Shown: in pieces, positions 24,709 to 33,231 of the stretch
Numbering within the stretch: position 1 is the first letter of the stretch
Layout: each line of letters begins with the position of its first letter
Origin: Metallococcus carri
GTDB taxonomy: Bacteria > Actinomycetota > Actinomycetes > Actinomycetales > Dermatophilaceae
Direction of reading: 5' to 3'
DNA: 64,000 nucleotides
Assembly (NCBI RefSeq): GCF_011440275.1
Contig: NZ_JAAOIV010000001.1
Location: 434,001-498,000, forward strand
Translations under genes and position numbers: made by a program
Notes under the pieces: generated by a model
What the model was told of the DNA's origin: nothing
Seen by the model: the letters and a program-made list of their open reading frames with translations, nothing else
Database searches by the model: none

Positions 24709-25918
24709 CGCTCTTCAGCGTCTCCTTCATCGGGATCTCGTCACGCACGCGGATCCGCCGCGGCACGGAGTAGTCGGGCAGCCGCTCGGCACACCAGGCC
24801 TGCAGTTCGGCATCGGTCGCAGTCGCTCCGGGAGCCAGAACCACTTCCGCCGCAACGACATTCCCGACCAGCGGCGCGCGGCGGCCCTTGACCGAGGCCC
24901 ACGCCACGGCCGGGTGCGCGAGCAGCACGGCACGCACCTTCGACGCGGACGCCTTCGACCCGCCGACGTTGATCTCGTCCGAGGCGATCCGCCCGGTGAT
25001 CAGCACGCGGTCGTCCACGATCTCGGCCCGGTCGCCGGTGCGGATGTCGCCGTCCATGCCCCGGGCGGCCTTGTCGGAGCGGATGACGAGTTCACCGTCG
25101 ACAACGCTCAGCACGGGGCGTCCGGCCGTATGCCGATCCAGCCAGTTCGCGGGGAAACCCGCCCGGCCGTCGTGGACGGCGATCGCGGCGCCGGCCTCGG
25201 ACGAGGCGTAGATCCACGAGATGCGCGCCTGCGGGAAGGCCTCGCGCAGTTGGTCCAGCACGCCCTGATCGACGGGTTCGCCGCCGAGGGTGACCTGCTC
25301 GAAGGGGATCTGGGCGAGCACGTCGCCGGAGCGGAAGAGCGCCTGCCGCCAGAAGGTCGGCGTGCCGGACGCGGCGGTGACCCCCGCCGCGAGCGCTCGC
25401 TCGGGCCAGCTGTCGAGCTCGCCCGGCTCGACAAAGAGCACGTCCTGGCCGGGCAGCTGCAGCGACATCGTGACGACCTGCCACCACGCGTAAGCGCCTG
25501 TGGCATAAGGACATAGCCACATCCGCGGGGGTTGCGGCGAGCTGATCGTGGTGAGCGACTCAAGCGTGTGCGCCACCTGCTTCGGGCGTCCGGTCGAGCC
25601 GCTGGTCAGCAGCCAGATGCGACCCGCGTCGGCCGGCCGTTCGGTGGTCGCCGGAGTGATGCCGTCGGCGCGCACCAGCGCGAGCCCGTCCGCGCGGAAC
25701 TGCTCTGCCTGCTCGGCGTCGACCCGCCCTGCCGACGCGACGAGGGTCTCGCGCTCGGGTTGCGTCGCGTGCGCCCACACCGCGCGCGCCGCGTCCAGAT
25801 GGGAGTCCACGAGGTATGCCGACGCCGCGGGCCAGTCCTCGAGCGCCAGCCCGGACCACGGGCCGTCATACCTCGAGGTGACGATCCGGTTGGCCGCGCC
25901 GGCCGGCATACCGCTCAA
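24701..25918 (-). CDS. AMP-forming acyl/aryl ligase (ANL superfamily), ACP-loading candidate
   Basis: 405 aa, short for the family. The ATP loop is LLTSGSTGRPKQV, then ASSEAGAAI (A5-like), the RTGD hinge (IRTGDRAEI), and a C-terminal Lys region near PMKETLKSDV. It should activate a carboxylic acid as an adenylate and pass it to the adjacent ACP. A short N-terminus argues against a standard acyl-CoA ligase. TTG 25918 overlaps the ACP stop (TTGA); ATG 25909 is equally possible. Confidence 0.82.
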   Translation of the reverse strand: MSGMPAGAANRIVTSRYDGPWSGLALEDWPAASAYLVDSHLDAARAVWAHATQPERETLVASAGRVDAEQAEQFRADGLALVRADGITPATTERPADAGRIWLLTSGSTGRPKQVAHTLESLTTISSPQPPRMWLCPYATGAYAWWQVVTMSLQLPGQDVLFVEPGELDSWPERALAAGVTAASGTPTFWRQALFRSGDVLAQIPFEQVTLGGEPVDQGVLDQLREAFPQARISWIYASSEAGAAIAVHDGRAGFPANWLDRHTAGRPVLSVVDGELVIRSDKAARGMDGDIRTGDRAEIVDDRVLITGRIASDEINVGGSKASASKVRAVLLAHPAVAWASVKGRRAPLVGNVVAAEVVLAPGATATDAELQAWCAERLPDYSVPRRIRVRDEIPMKETLKSDV

Positions 25919-26169
25919 GAAGCCTGCTGCAGCTGGTCGATGAAGGTGAGCACGTCGCCCACGGTCTCGATCGAGCGCAGGCCGGGGGCGTCGAAGTTGA
26001 GCTCGGTGTCGAGTTCGTCCTCCACCCGCAGCGCGAGCTCGGAGAAGTCCAGCGAGCGGAAGCCGATCTCGGACAGCTGCGCATCGTCGTTGGCGGGCAG
26101 TTCCTTGCCCTGCGCGGCGAGCACTTCGCCCATCATCTCGCGCACCTGATCGCGGCTCAGCGTGGTCAT
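25915..26169 (-). CDS. Acyl carrier protein
   Basis: 84 aa, acidic, with the helix II attachment site IGFRSLDFSEL; Ser39 would carry phosphopantetheine. ATG 26169 has GGAGG about 4 nt upstream. It is the first gene of an operon with the AMP ligase and the SDR, and divergent (122 nt) from the PseH-like N-acyltransferase. This suggests a carrier-bound acyl group handed to the sugar pathway. It is not the fatty-acid synthase ACP by context. Confidence 0.87.
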   Translation of the reverse strand: MTTLSRDQVREMMGEVLAAQGKELPANDDAQLSEIGFRSLDFSELALRVEDELDTELNFDAPGLRSIETVGDVLTFIDQLQQAS

Positions 26170-26291
26170 CGATCCTCCGTCGTCGTCCGGCATTTCGCTC
26201 CGCGTCAGTGTAGGGGCGAAGCGCGCCGATCCCACATTCGTCGCGGGACTACGCTGGCGGGCGTTCCAGTCCCCGACCCTCGGAGGCCCTC

Positions 26292-26789
26292 GTGTTGCGC
26301 CCGGCGACCGACCAGGACAAGGAAATCGTGCGCGTCTGGCGCAACCACCCGGACGTGCGCGCGGTGTCCCTCACGCGGGATGAGATCAGCCCACAGCAGC
26401 ACGAGAACTACTGGAAGTCGTTGCGCGGCAACGAATCTCGCAAGGTGTTCATCTACGAGCGGGACGGCCGACCGGCCGGAGTCGTCACCTTCTTCGACAT
26501 CGATCCGAGCGCGAAGCGGGCGATGTGGGGCTACTACCTCGACAACGACGGGCTGACCCGCACCGGCGAGTTGCTGCCTGCGTGGATCGAGATCCAGCGC
26601 CAGGCGGTGCGGTATGCCGACGACGAGCTCGGCCTGGACGTGCTTGAGGGCGAGGTGCTGGACGCCAACGCAGCGGTCCGGCGGATGAACAAGCGCAACG
26701 GTTTCGAAGAGGTCGCCACCGACCAGCGGGAGATCGACGGCGAGACGGTCACCGTCCACACCATCCGCCGCACGCGCCCGGACCGGTGA
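26292..26789 (+). CDS. pseH: PseH-like GNAT N-acyltransferase (pseudaminic acid pathway)
   Basis: 165 aa. It starts VLRPATDQDKEIVRVWRNHP, the usual PseH opening, and holds the acyl-CoA site region ELLPAWIEIQRQAVRYA and ANAAVRRMNKRNGF. PseH N-acylates the 4-amino group of the PseC product. Because the divergent neighbours are an ACP and an acyl ligase, it may use acyl-ACP instead of acetyl-CoA (inference). GTG 26292 has GGAGG upstream. The stop touches the 21-bp repeat array. Confidence 0.82.
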   Translation: MLRPATDQDKEIVRVWRNHPDVRAVSLTRDEISPQQHENYWKSLRGNESRKVFIYERDGRPAGVVTFFDIDPSAKRAMWGYYLDNDGLTRTGELLPAWIEIQRQAVRYADDELGLDVLEGEVLDANAAVRRMNKRNGFEEVATDQREIDGETVTVHTIRRTRPDR

Positions 26790-27018
26790 GTGACGCTTCG
26801 CGAGGCACTAGCGACGCTTCGCGAGGAACTAGCGACCTTTCGCGAGGAACTAGCGACGCTTCGCGAGGAACTAGTGACCTTTCGCGAGGAACTAGTGGCG
26901 CTTCGCGAGGATTTACTGACGGTTCGCGAGGAACTACTGACGCTTCGCGATGAACTAGTGACGGTTCGCGAGGAACTAGTGACGTTTCGCGAGGATTTAC
27001 TGACGGTTCGCGAGGACG
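26788..27018. repeat. 21-bp tandem repeat (TTTCGCGAGG family), 11 units
   Basis: Units of the type GACGCTTCGCGAGGAACTAGT are spaced 21 bp apart, from TCG at 26798 to TCG at 27008. The array fills the gap between pseH and the convergent LysR gene. Its last unit is the 3' end of the LysR gene, encoding ANRQ and the stop codon. Confidence 0.92.
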
Positions 27019-27839
27019 GTGAGAGCGGCCTGAACGCGCGCCTCCGTCTGGTCGCGGACATGGCCGAACCACTCGTAGGCCGGGTCACCGCGCAGCGCCA
27101 GCATCGCCACACCGGCCGGCACGGGGGTGCTGGCGAGACTCACCGCCACCCCGCGACCTGACTCCACCAGTCGCATCGGCGCGGCGGTGGAATCAGCCCG
27201 CAGCGGCGCAATGGTCGGAGCCGGACCGATCAGCTCACGCACCCGCGCCACCCAGGACGGCGCGAAATCGTCCCGTGGCAGATAGTGCGGCAGGTCCACC
27301 GCGGCCAGGTCGACCGGCTCGGCGATCCCGGCCGAAGCCGGGACCGCGAGCGCCAGCGCCTCGCGCACCAACTCCACCCGCCGCAGCCCGCGCCCTTGGT
27401 CCAGCCGCCCGGCGAGCGCGAGGTCGACCGCGTGCGAGCGCAGCGCGTCCGCCTGGGCGGGCTCGGCCAGGCGGACCACCTCGATCGAGGGTACCGCGTC
27501 GGACAGGGCGTCGATCGCCCGCGCCGGCACGGCGAGCGAATCGTCGACGACCGCGATGCGCAGCGGCAGATCGCCCGTGGTGGCGGCCACCGCGAGCGCT
27601 CCCTCGCGCAGCGACCCCAACGCGGCCCGAGCGTGCGGCAGGAAGGCACGGCCGGCCGCCGTGAGCGTCATACCGTGTGGTTCACGGACGAACAGGTCGG
27701 CGCCGACGGCTCGCTCCAGGCGCCGAATCCGGGCCGACAGGGCCGGCTGGGAGACGAACAGAGCGCGCGCCGCAGCGGCCGTCGTGCCGGTCTCGTGCAC
27801 GGTGACGAAGGTGCGCAGGACGTCGCTGTCGAACTCCAT
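26997..27839 (-). CDS. LysR-family transcriptional regulator
   Basis: 280 aa. The N-terminal winged helix is typical (DVLRTFVTVHETGTTAAAA, then VSQPALSARIRRLE), followed by a periplasmic-binding-like effector domain. It is divergent from pseI with an 83-nt gap, so it probably controls pseI and possibly other Pse genes; the effector is unknown. ATG 27839 fits the usual N-terminus. The last four codons and the TAA stop (26997-26999) are supplied by the 21-bp repeat. Confidence 0.88.
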   Translation of the reverse strand: MEFDSDVLRTFVTVHETGTTAAAARALFVSQPALSARIRRLERAVGADLFVREPHGMTLTAAGRAFLPHARAALGSLREGALAVAATTGDLPLRIAVVDDSLAVPARAIDALSDAVPSIEVVRLAEPAQADALRSHAVDLALAGRLDQGRGLRRVELVREALALAVPASAGIAEPVDLAAVDLPHYLPRDDFAPSWVARVRELIGPAPTIAPLRADSTAAPMRLVESGRGVAVSLASTPVPAGVAMLALRGDPAYEWFGHVRDQTEARVQAALTVLANRQ

Positions 27840-27849
27840 GACCTGTCGG

Positions 27850-27866
27850 TATTCGTGCGGCGGATA
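27850..27866. promoter_or_regulatory. Possible LysR operator in the LysR/pseI gap
   Basis: TATTCGTGCGGCGGATA is an imperfect inverted repeat containing T-N11-A, the LysR-box pattern. TAGGCT just after it (27865-27870) could be the -10 of pseI. AGAAGG (27909-27914) is a good ribosome site for ATG 27923. Confidence 0.35.
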
Positions 27867-27922
27867 GGCTGATCGGCGATGTCCCTTGGACAAACCCCCG
27901 CCGTGCGAAGAAGGCTACCCGT

Positions 27923-28978
27923 ATGACGCAATCACCCATCCGCATCGGCCGGCACGACATCGGCGCCGACCACGAGCCGTACATCATCGCCGAGATGAGC
28001 GGCAACCACGACGGTTCGCTGGACAAGGCGCTCGACATCGTCCGGATGGTGGCCGACTCCGGCGCGCAGGCGATCAAGCTGCAGACCTACAAGCCCGAGA
28101 CCATCACCATCCAGTCCGACGCGCCCGACTTCCGGCTGTCGGAGGGGCACGAGCTGTGGGGCGGGCGCACCCTGTGGGATCTCTACGAGGAGGCGCACAC
28201 CCCCTGGGAGTGGCACGAGCCGATCTTCGACCTCGCCCGCGAGCTCGGCCTGGACGCCTTCTCCTCGCCCTTCGACCCGACCGCGATCGATCTGCTGGAA
28301 AGCCTGGACGTCCCGGCCTACAAGATCGCCAGCTCCGAGATCGTCGACCTGCCGCTGATCCGGCTCGCAGCGAGCAAGGGCAAGCCGATCATCATCTCGA
28401 CCGGCATGGCGTCGGTCGGTGAGATCTTCGCCGCCGTGCAGGCGGCCCGCGAGGTCGGCAACGAGCAGATCGTCGTGCTCGCCTGCACCGCCAACTACCC
28501 GGCCGACCCGAGCGAGAGCAACCTGCGCGGCATCCCGGTCATGGGCGACACCTTCGGCACCCTGATCGGCTACTCCGACCACACCATCGGCATCGGCGCG
28601 CCGATCGCGGCGGTTGCTCTCGGTGCGTGTGTCGTCGAGAAGCATGTCACCCTCGCCCGCGAGGGCGGCGGCGTCGACGCGGCCTTCTCCTCCGAGCCCG
28701 ACGAGCTGAAAGCCCTTGTCTCCCAATCGAAAATCGCCTGGCAGTGCCTCGGCCAGCCGCGCATCGGAGCCCGCCAGCAGGAGAAGGAAGGGCTGCGTTT
28801 CCGCCGCTCGCTCTATGTCGTGCAGGACGTCAAGGCCGGGGAGCCCGTCACCGCCGACAATGTGCGCTCGATCCGCCCGGCCAACGGCCTCGCGCCCGAT
28901 GAGTTCGCGCGCGTCGAAGGACGCACGTTCAGCAAGGACACCCCCAAGGGCACCCCGCTGTCCTGGGACCTGATCTGA
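27923..28978 (+). CDS. pseI: Pseudaminic acid synthase (NeuB family)
   Basis: 351 aa. It condenses the 2,4-diacylamino-trideoxy-altrose released by PseG with phosphoenolpyruvate to form pseudaminic acid. The NeuB TIM barrel is clear (YIIAEMSGNHDGSLDKA, AIKLQTYKPETIT, YKIASSEIVDLPLI, GYSDHT, VVEKHVTLAR), with a C-terminal antifreeze-like SAF domain (VVQDVKAGEPVTADNVRSIR). The SGNHDGS and RTLWDLYEEAHTPW forms are closer to PseI than to NeuB or LegI. It is followed 5 nt later by a GT2 gene. Confidence 0.92.
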   Translation: MTQSPIRIGRHDIGADHEPYIIAEMSGNHDGSLDKALDIVRMVADSGAQAIKLQTYKPETITIQSDAPDFRLSEGHELWGGRTLWDLYEEAHTPWEWHEPIFDLARELGLDAFSSPFDPTAIDLLESLDVPAYKIASSEIVDLPLIRLAASKGKPIIISTGMASVGEIFAAVQAAREVGNEQIVVLACTANYPADPSESNLRGIPVMGDTFGTLIGYSDHTIGIGAPIAAVALGACVVEKHVTLAREGGGVDAAFSSEPDELKALVSQSKIAWQCLGQPRIGARQQEKEGLRFRRSLYVVQDVKAGEPVTADNVRSIRPANGLAPDEFARVEGRTFSKDTPKGTPLSWDLI

Positions 28979-28983
28979 GCCGT

Positions 28984-30801
28984 ATGCCGCTGCTGTCGGT
29001 CGTCGTCCCCTTCTACAACGTCGAGGCCTATCTCGAGCAGTGCCTGGTCTCCCTGCGCGATCAATTGCTGCAGGACATCGAGGTGGTCCTCGTCGACGAC
29101 GGCTCCCCCGACGGCTCGCTGGCGATCGCCGAGCGGTTCGTCGCGGCCGACCCCCGCTTCCGGCTGGTCCGGCAGGACAACGCGGGCCTCGGCCCGGCCC
29201 GCAACACCGGCGTCGCCCACGCCACCGGCCGCTATCTCGCGTTCGTCGACAGCGACGACGTCGTGCCGCCGCGGGCCTACACCGCGCTCGTCGGCACCCT
29301 CGAGCAGACCGGCTCCGACCTCGCGGGCGGCAATGCCTACCGCTTCAGCGCGGACCGCGGTGTCTACCAGTCCTGGACGCACGCCGACCCCTTCGCCGAG
29401 ACCGTGCTGCGCACCACGCTGGACCGGACCGTGATCCTCACCAAGGACCGGATGGCGTGGAACAAGGTCTACCGGCGCAGCTTCTGGGACGAGCACGGGC
29501 TGGCGTTTCCCGCGATCAAATACGAGGACTACCCGGTCACCCTGCGCGCCTATCTCGAGGCGAGCAGCGTCGACGTGCTCGCCGACCACGTCTACTTCTG
29601 GCGCGATCGCGAGTCCGGCGACTCGATCACCCAGCAGGTCGCTGACCTCGGCAACGCTCGCGAGCGCTTCGAGTCGGCCCGCATGGTGCTCGACGTGCTC
29701 GCCCATCACGACGCGAATTCCGCTGTGCGACAAGCGGTTCAGGGCTATTTCGTGCACGTGGATCTCGTCTCGCTGTGCCTGGCGATGGTCGCCGTGCCAC
29801 CCGCCGACCGTCCGGCCGTCGAGGGTATGGCGGTCGAGCTCGCCCGGTTGCTCCCCGCCTCGGCCGGCGCGGACGCCACGCACATCGCCCGACTGCTGCA
29901 CCGCAGCCTGCTCGCCGGTGACCTGCCGCTGGCGCGCAGCCTGGCCCGCTGGCGGCTCGGTGGCGGCGGCCGTGCGCTGGCGACCGAGTTCGCCCGCCGA
30001 CCTCGCCCCGCTGCCCTGCCGTTGCTCGCCGGCGCCGTGGTGCGCTCCGGGCTGCGTCAGAACCCCCTGGGGTCGCGCCTCCTGCGGGCAACGCTGCAGG
30101 ACGCCCGCTGGGACGGCGACCGGTTGCTCCTGACCGTGCGCGCACGCATCCGCGGCAGCTTCGCCGGGCGGGTCCGCGCGAGCGCCTCGGCCGGCGGGTT
30201 GCCGGTGACGGTTGAGGCGGTGCGCCCAGCCGGCCACGCCGTGCTGGTCGACCTCACGGTGGGCGGCCTGGACCACCTCGAGGCCCCCGCTGCCCTGCAC
30301 CTGACGCTGCGCGCCGGACCGCTGCGGTGGGCCGGCCCGGTGACCTTCGACGCACAGGCGAGCACACCCGGCATACATCGGGTCGGAGACCACTGGGTCG
30401 ACCTGGTCGAGGGCGAGGACGGGCTGCAGCTCACCCGGGTCGCGGACCCGGTCGTCGTGCGAGCGAGCGCCGAGGGCTCCCGGTTCACCCTGCGCCCCGC
30501 CACCGGTTCCGGTATGCCGGCCGTGGTCCAGCGACCCGCGCCCACCCCCGACCTGCCCCTCGACCTGGACGGCACGACCGAGGCCACCACGCTGGTCGCC
30601 GGTGACCCGCCCGACGACCCGGTGACCGGCAGCTCCCAGCGGCCGGTGCTGCTCGCCGACGGACGCCCGGTGCGGCTGACCGGTGCCCCGGCGACCGTCC
30701 GCGCCGGAGCCGACGAGCTGAGCCTCACTCGGGACACCGCCGGAGGATTGGTGCTGCGACGGGCCCGCCGCCTGCGCGACGCGGGGACCCCGGCTGGCTA
30801 G
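28984..30801 (+). CDS. GT2 glycosyltransferase with long C-terminal region, teichoic-acid type
   Basis: 605 aa. The N-terminal GT-A domain has LLSVVVPFYNVEAYLEQCL, VVLVDDGSPDGS, AGLGPARNTG and the DxD site AFVDSDDVV, then KYEDYPVTLRAYLEAS, a pattern of wall-teichoic-acid and capsule GT2 enzymes such as TarS. Residues from about 330 form a beta-rich region of unknown fold. It follows pseI directly and is a paralogue of the next gene. An exact GTATGCCG overlaps its start codon. Confidence 0.85.
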   Translation: MPLLSVVVPFYNVEAYLEQCLVSLRDQLLQDIEVVLVDDGSPDGSLAIAERFVAADPRFRLVRQDNAGLGPARNTGVAHATGRYLAFVDSDDVVPPRAYTALVGTLEQTGSDLAGGNAYRFSADRGVYQSWTHADPFAETVLRTTLDRTVILTKDRMAWNKVYRRSFWDEHGLAFPAIKYEDYPVTLRAYLEASSVDVLADHVYFWRDRESGDSITQQVADLGNARERFESARMVLDVLAHHDANSAVRQAVQGYFVHVDLVSLCLAMVAVPPADRPAVEGMAVELARLLPASAGADATHIARLLHRSLLAGDLPLARSLARWRLGGGGRALATEFARRPRPAALPLLAGAVVRSGLRQNPLGSRLLRATLQDARWDGDRLLLTVRARIRGSFAGRVRASASAGGLPVTVEAVRPAGHAVLVDLTVGGLDHLEAPAALHLTLRAGPLRWAGPVTFDAQASTPGIHRVGDHWVDLVEGEDGLQLTRVADPVVVRASAEGSRFTLRPATGSGMPAVVQRPAPTPDLPLDLDGTTEATTLVAGDPPDDPVTGSSQRPVLLADGRPVRLTGAPATVRAGADELSLTRDTAGGLVLRRARRLRDAGTPAG

Positions 30802-30846
30802 GCTGGGGCACCGTTCCGCGCCCCCGTCACCGAGGACCCCTTCCCC

Positions 30847-33231
30847 ATGAGAGCCCGCCCCTTGCTGTCGGTCGTCGTGCCGTTCTACGGGGTGCAGGAT
30901 TACATCGGTGACTGTCTGAACTCCATTGCGGCGCAGACCTATCAGGACATCGACGTGGTGATGGTCGACGACGGTTCGCCGGACGGCAGCCGGGCGGTCG
31001 CCGAAGAATGGGCGGCGCGGGACTCCCGTTTTCGGATCATCACCCAGGACAACGCCGGCCTCGGTCCGGCCCGCAACACCGGCGTGCGGCATACCGACGG
31101 CGTCTACCTCACCTTCGTCGACTCCGACGACCTGGTGACCCGGCACGGCTTCGACCGGATGGTGTCGGCCCTGGAGACCACCGGATCCTCCTTCGCCGGC
31201 GGCAACGCGCGCCGGTTCAACAACAGCGGCGGCGTCAAGCCCTCCTGGGCCCATCAGCTGCCCTTCCAGCGCACGCGATATGTCACCCACGTGCTCGAGC
31301 AGCCGGTGCTCGCCCGCGACCGGATGGTCTGGAACAAGGTCTATCGGCGCAGCTTCTGGGATGAGTTCGGCTATGAGTTCCCCGCGATCCGCTACGAGGA
31401 CTACCCGGTCACCCTGCGCGCGCATCTCGAGGCATCGACGGTGGACATGCTGGCCGAGCCGGTCTACTACTGGCGCGAGCGCGAGTCCGGCGACTCGATC
31501 ACCCAGCAGGTCTTCCGCTACGACAACCTGCTCGACCGGGTCACCTCGGCGGGCATGGTGATCGATCTGGTCGCCGGCGCCCCCGCCGATGTGCGGCTGC
31601 GCACCCACGTGATGCTCGCCGAGACCGACTTCGTAGCGATCGTGCAGGCCTTCGCCGATGTGCCCGAGTCGGAGGTCGACCGCTTCCTCGACCTCGGCCA
31701 CGATTTCGTCGGCCGGCTGAGTTTCGATGCGCTCGAGAAGCGCACACGCTACGACCGGCTGCAGTATCACGCGATGATGCACCGCGATGTGGAGTTGCTG
31801 CGCGAGCTGGCGGTCTTCCGGCGTGAGGGCGGTCTGCGCGGCGGCGCCCGCGCGGTGAAGGTCCGGCCGCGGTCGCGACGCTATGAATACCGCTATCCCG
31901 GCCACGACCGCAGGTATCTGCCGCGCGATGTCTTCCTCACCCCGACAACGGACATGAACCTGCGCACGGCGGTCAACCACATCGCCTGGACTGACGCCGG
32001 TCTGGTGGTGCGGGGCACCGCCGAGGTGCGCCACATCCGGTCCGGCCCGGACTCCACGATCACCGTGCGCGCCGTGTCCACCAAGGTGCGAGAACTGTTG
32101 CCGCTCAAGCGTTTTGACGACATCGACTCGCATGGCCAGCTGTCCGCGGTGGGCTTCGAGTTCGTCATACCGCGGGACAAGCTGCGGGCCTGGGGGGACG
32201 AGGACGCGCCCGTGCGGTTCGACATACAGATCGCCAGCAAGGGCATCCGTCGCAACGGTCTGCTGCGCGGGCTGCGCGCCGGCAGCGCCACCTGGCAACC
32301 CGGCTCCTTCCTCGGCGACGACTGGTGGGCCCAGCCCTCCCCCTTCCGCGACGGCAGCCTGTCCGTGCGCTTCGTCGAACGCCCCTGGGAGCTGCGGTCG
32401 GCCACGGTCGAGGGGACGGATCTGGTGATCACCGCGCGGCTGCCGCGCCCGCTGCAGGTCGCCCGGGTGGTGCTGTCCGGCAGCCGATGGGCCGAGCCGC
32501 TGAACTTCCCCGCGGAGTGCGAGATCCGCGGTCGGCATACGGTGTTGACCGCGCGCCTGTCGTTGCGGGAGATCCAGGAAAACACCGCCGACGACGACCC
32601 CTTCCTGCAGACCTCACACCGCACGGTGCGCGTGAAGGCGGCAGGCGAGCTGCACTCGCTGCTGTGGACCGGCGACCCGCAGACGGTCGCGGCCAAGATC
32701 GACGATCACCAGTTCCGGCTCACCCGCACCCAGGGCAATTTCACCGTGCTGACCGAGTCGGCGGTCCGGCTCACCGCGGACGCGGTCGAGCTGGTCGGCA
32801 CGGAAGGCACCGATGGCGCGCCCGGCGCCGCCACGATCATCGTGCGCGGGCGCGACTGGACCGGCACGGCCGACTGGCGGATCGCCTGGCGGCGCTATCT
32901 GCCCGGCACCGAGGACTTCGTCGAGAGCTCGGCCACGACGGTGGCCGAGGACGGCACCTGGCAGCTGCGCGTCCCGGCGGCCGACCTGCTCTCCCCCGGC
33001 GAACGCACCAGCGACATCGACCCGCTCGCGAGCATCGTCGACTGGGCCCTCTTCGCCACCTCCGACTCCCGGGACCTGTCGACCTCGGTGATCCCCGAGC
33101 CCTTCCTCGTGGCCGCCGCGCCCTGGGTCGTGATCGAGGGTGAACGCCGTGGCACGATCGCCCCACGTGCCGAGACCCTGCACGTCGACGTCCGCGAGAA
33201 GTCCCCGTCCTCAACCCCGAGGGTGAGCTGA
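30847..33231 (+). CDS. GT2 glycosyltransferase with long C-terminal region, paralogue of the preceding gene
   Basis: 794 aa. It shares the preceding protein's GT-A motifs (LLSVVVPFYGVQDYIGDCL, MVDDGSPDGS, TFVDSDDLV, RYEDYPVTLRAHLEAS), but has a longer beta-rich C-terminal half (about 350-794) with repeated TARLSL/VVLSGSRW-like strands. It probably adds sugars to a wall polymer; the large C-terminus may position the chain or multimerise, as in TarS (inference). TAGGCT at 30799-30804 is a possible -10. It overlaps the next gene by TGATG. Confidence 0.85.
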   Translation: MRARPLLSVVVPFYGVQDYIGDCLNSIAAQTYQDIDVVMVDDGSPDGSRAVAEEWAARDSRFRIITQDNAGLGPARNTGVRHTDGVYLTFVDSDDLVTRHGFDRMVSALETTGSSFAGGNARRFNNSGGVKPSWAHQLPFQRTRYVTHVLEQPVLARDRMVWNKVYRRSFWDEFGYEFPAIRYEDYPVTLRAHLEASTVDMLAEPVYYWRERESGDSITQQVFRYDNLLDRVTSAGMVIDLVAGAPADVRLRTHVMLAETDFVAIVQAFADVPESEVDRFLDLGHDFVGRLSFDALEKRTRYDRLQYHAMMHRDVELLRELAVFRREGGLRGGARAVKVRPRSRRYEYRYPGHDRRYLPRDVFLTPTTDMNLRTAVNHIAWTDAGLVVRGTAEVRHIRSGPDSTITVRAVSTKVRELLPLKRFDDIDSHGQLSAVGFEFVIPRDKLRAWGDEDAPVRFDIQIASKGIRRNGLLRGLRAGSATWQPGSFLGDDWWAQPSPFRDGSLSVRFVERPWELRSATVEGTDLVITARLPRPLQVARVVLSGSRWAEPLNFPAECEIRGRHTVLTARLSLREIQENTADDDPFLQTSHRTVRVKAAGELHSLLWTGDPQTVAAKIDDHQFRLTRTQGNFTVLTESAVRLTADAVELVGTEGTDGAPGAATIIVRGRDWTGTADWRIAWRRYLPGTEDFVESSATTVAEDGTWQLRVPAADLLSPGERTSDIDPLASIVDWALFATSDSRDLSTSVIPEPFLVAAAPWVVIEGERRGTIAPRAETLHVDVREKSPSSTPRVS

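Noticed and set aside
26790-27161. Apparent coiled-coil protein made of FREELVT/LREELAT heptads
   Set aside because: It is the 21-bp tandem repeat read in one frame; 21 bp always gives heptads. No start signal, and it runs antisense into the LysR gene.
27923-28978. Sialic acid (NeuB) or legionaminic acid (LegI) synthase instead of PseI
   Set aside because: PseB of the inverting type, PseC and PseG are all present, and there is no NeuC/LegG-type hydrolyzing epimerase in the window.
28813-32538. A 1241-codon minus-strand frame opposite pseI and the GT2 genes
   Set aside because: Its product has no recognisable domain and the plus strand encodes clear PseI and GT2 proteins; an effect of high third-position GC.
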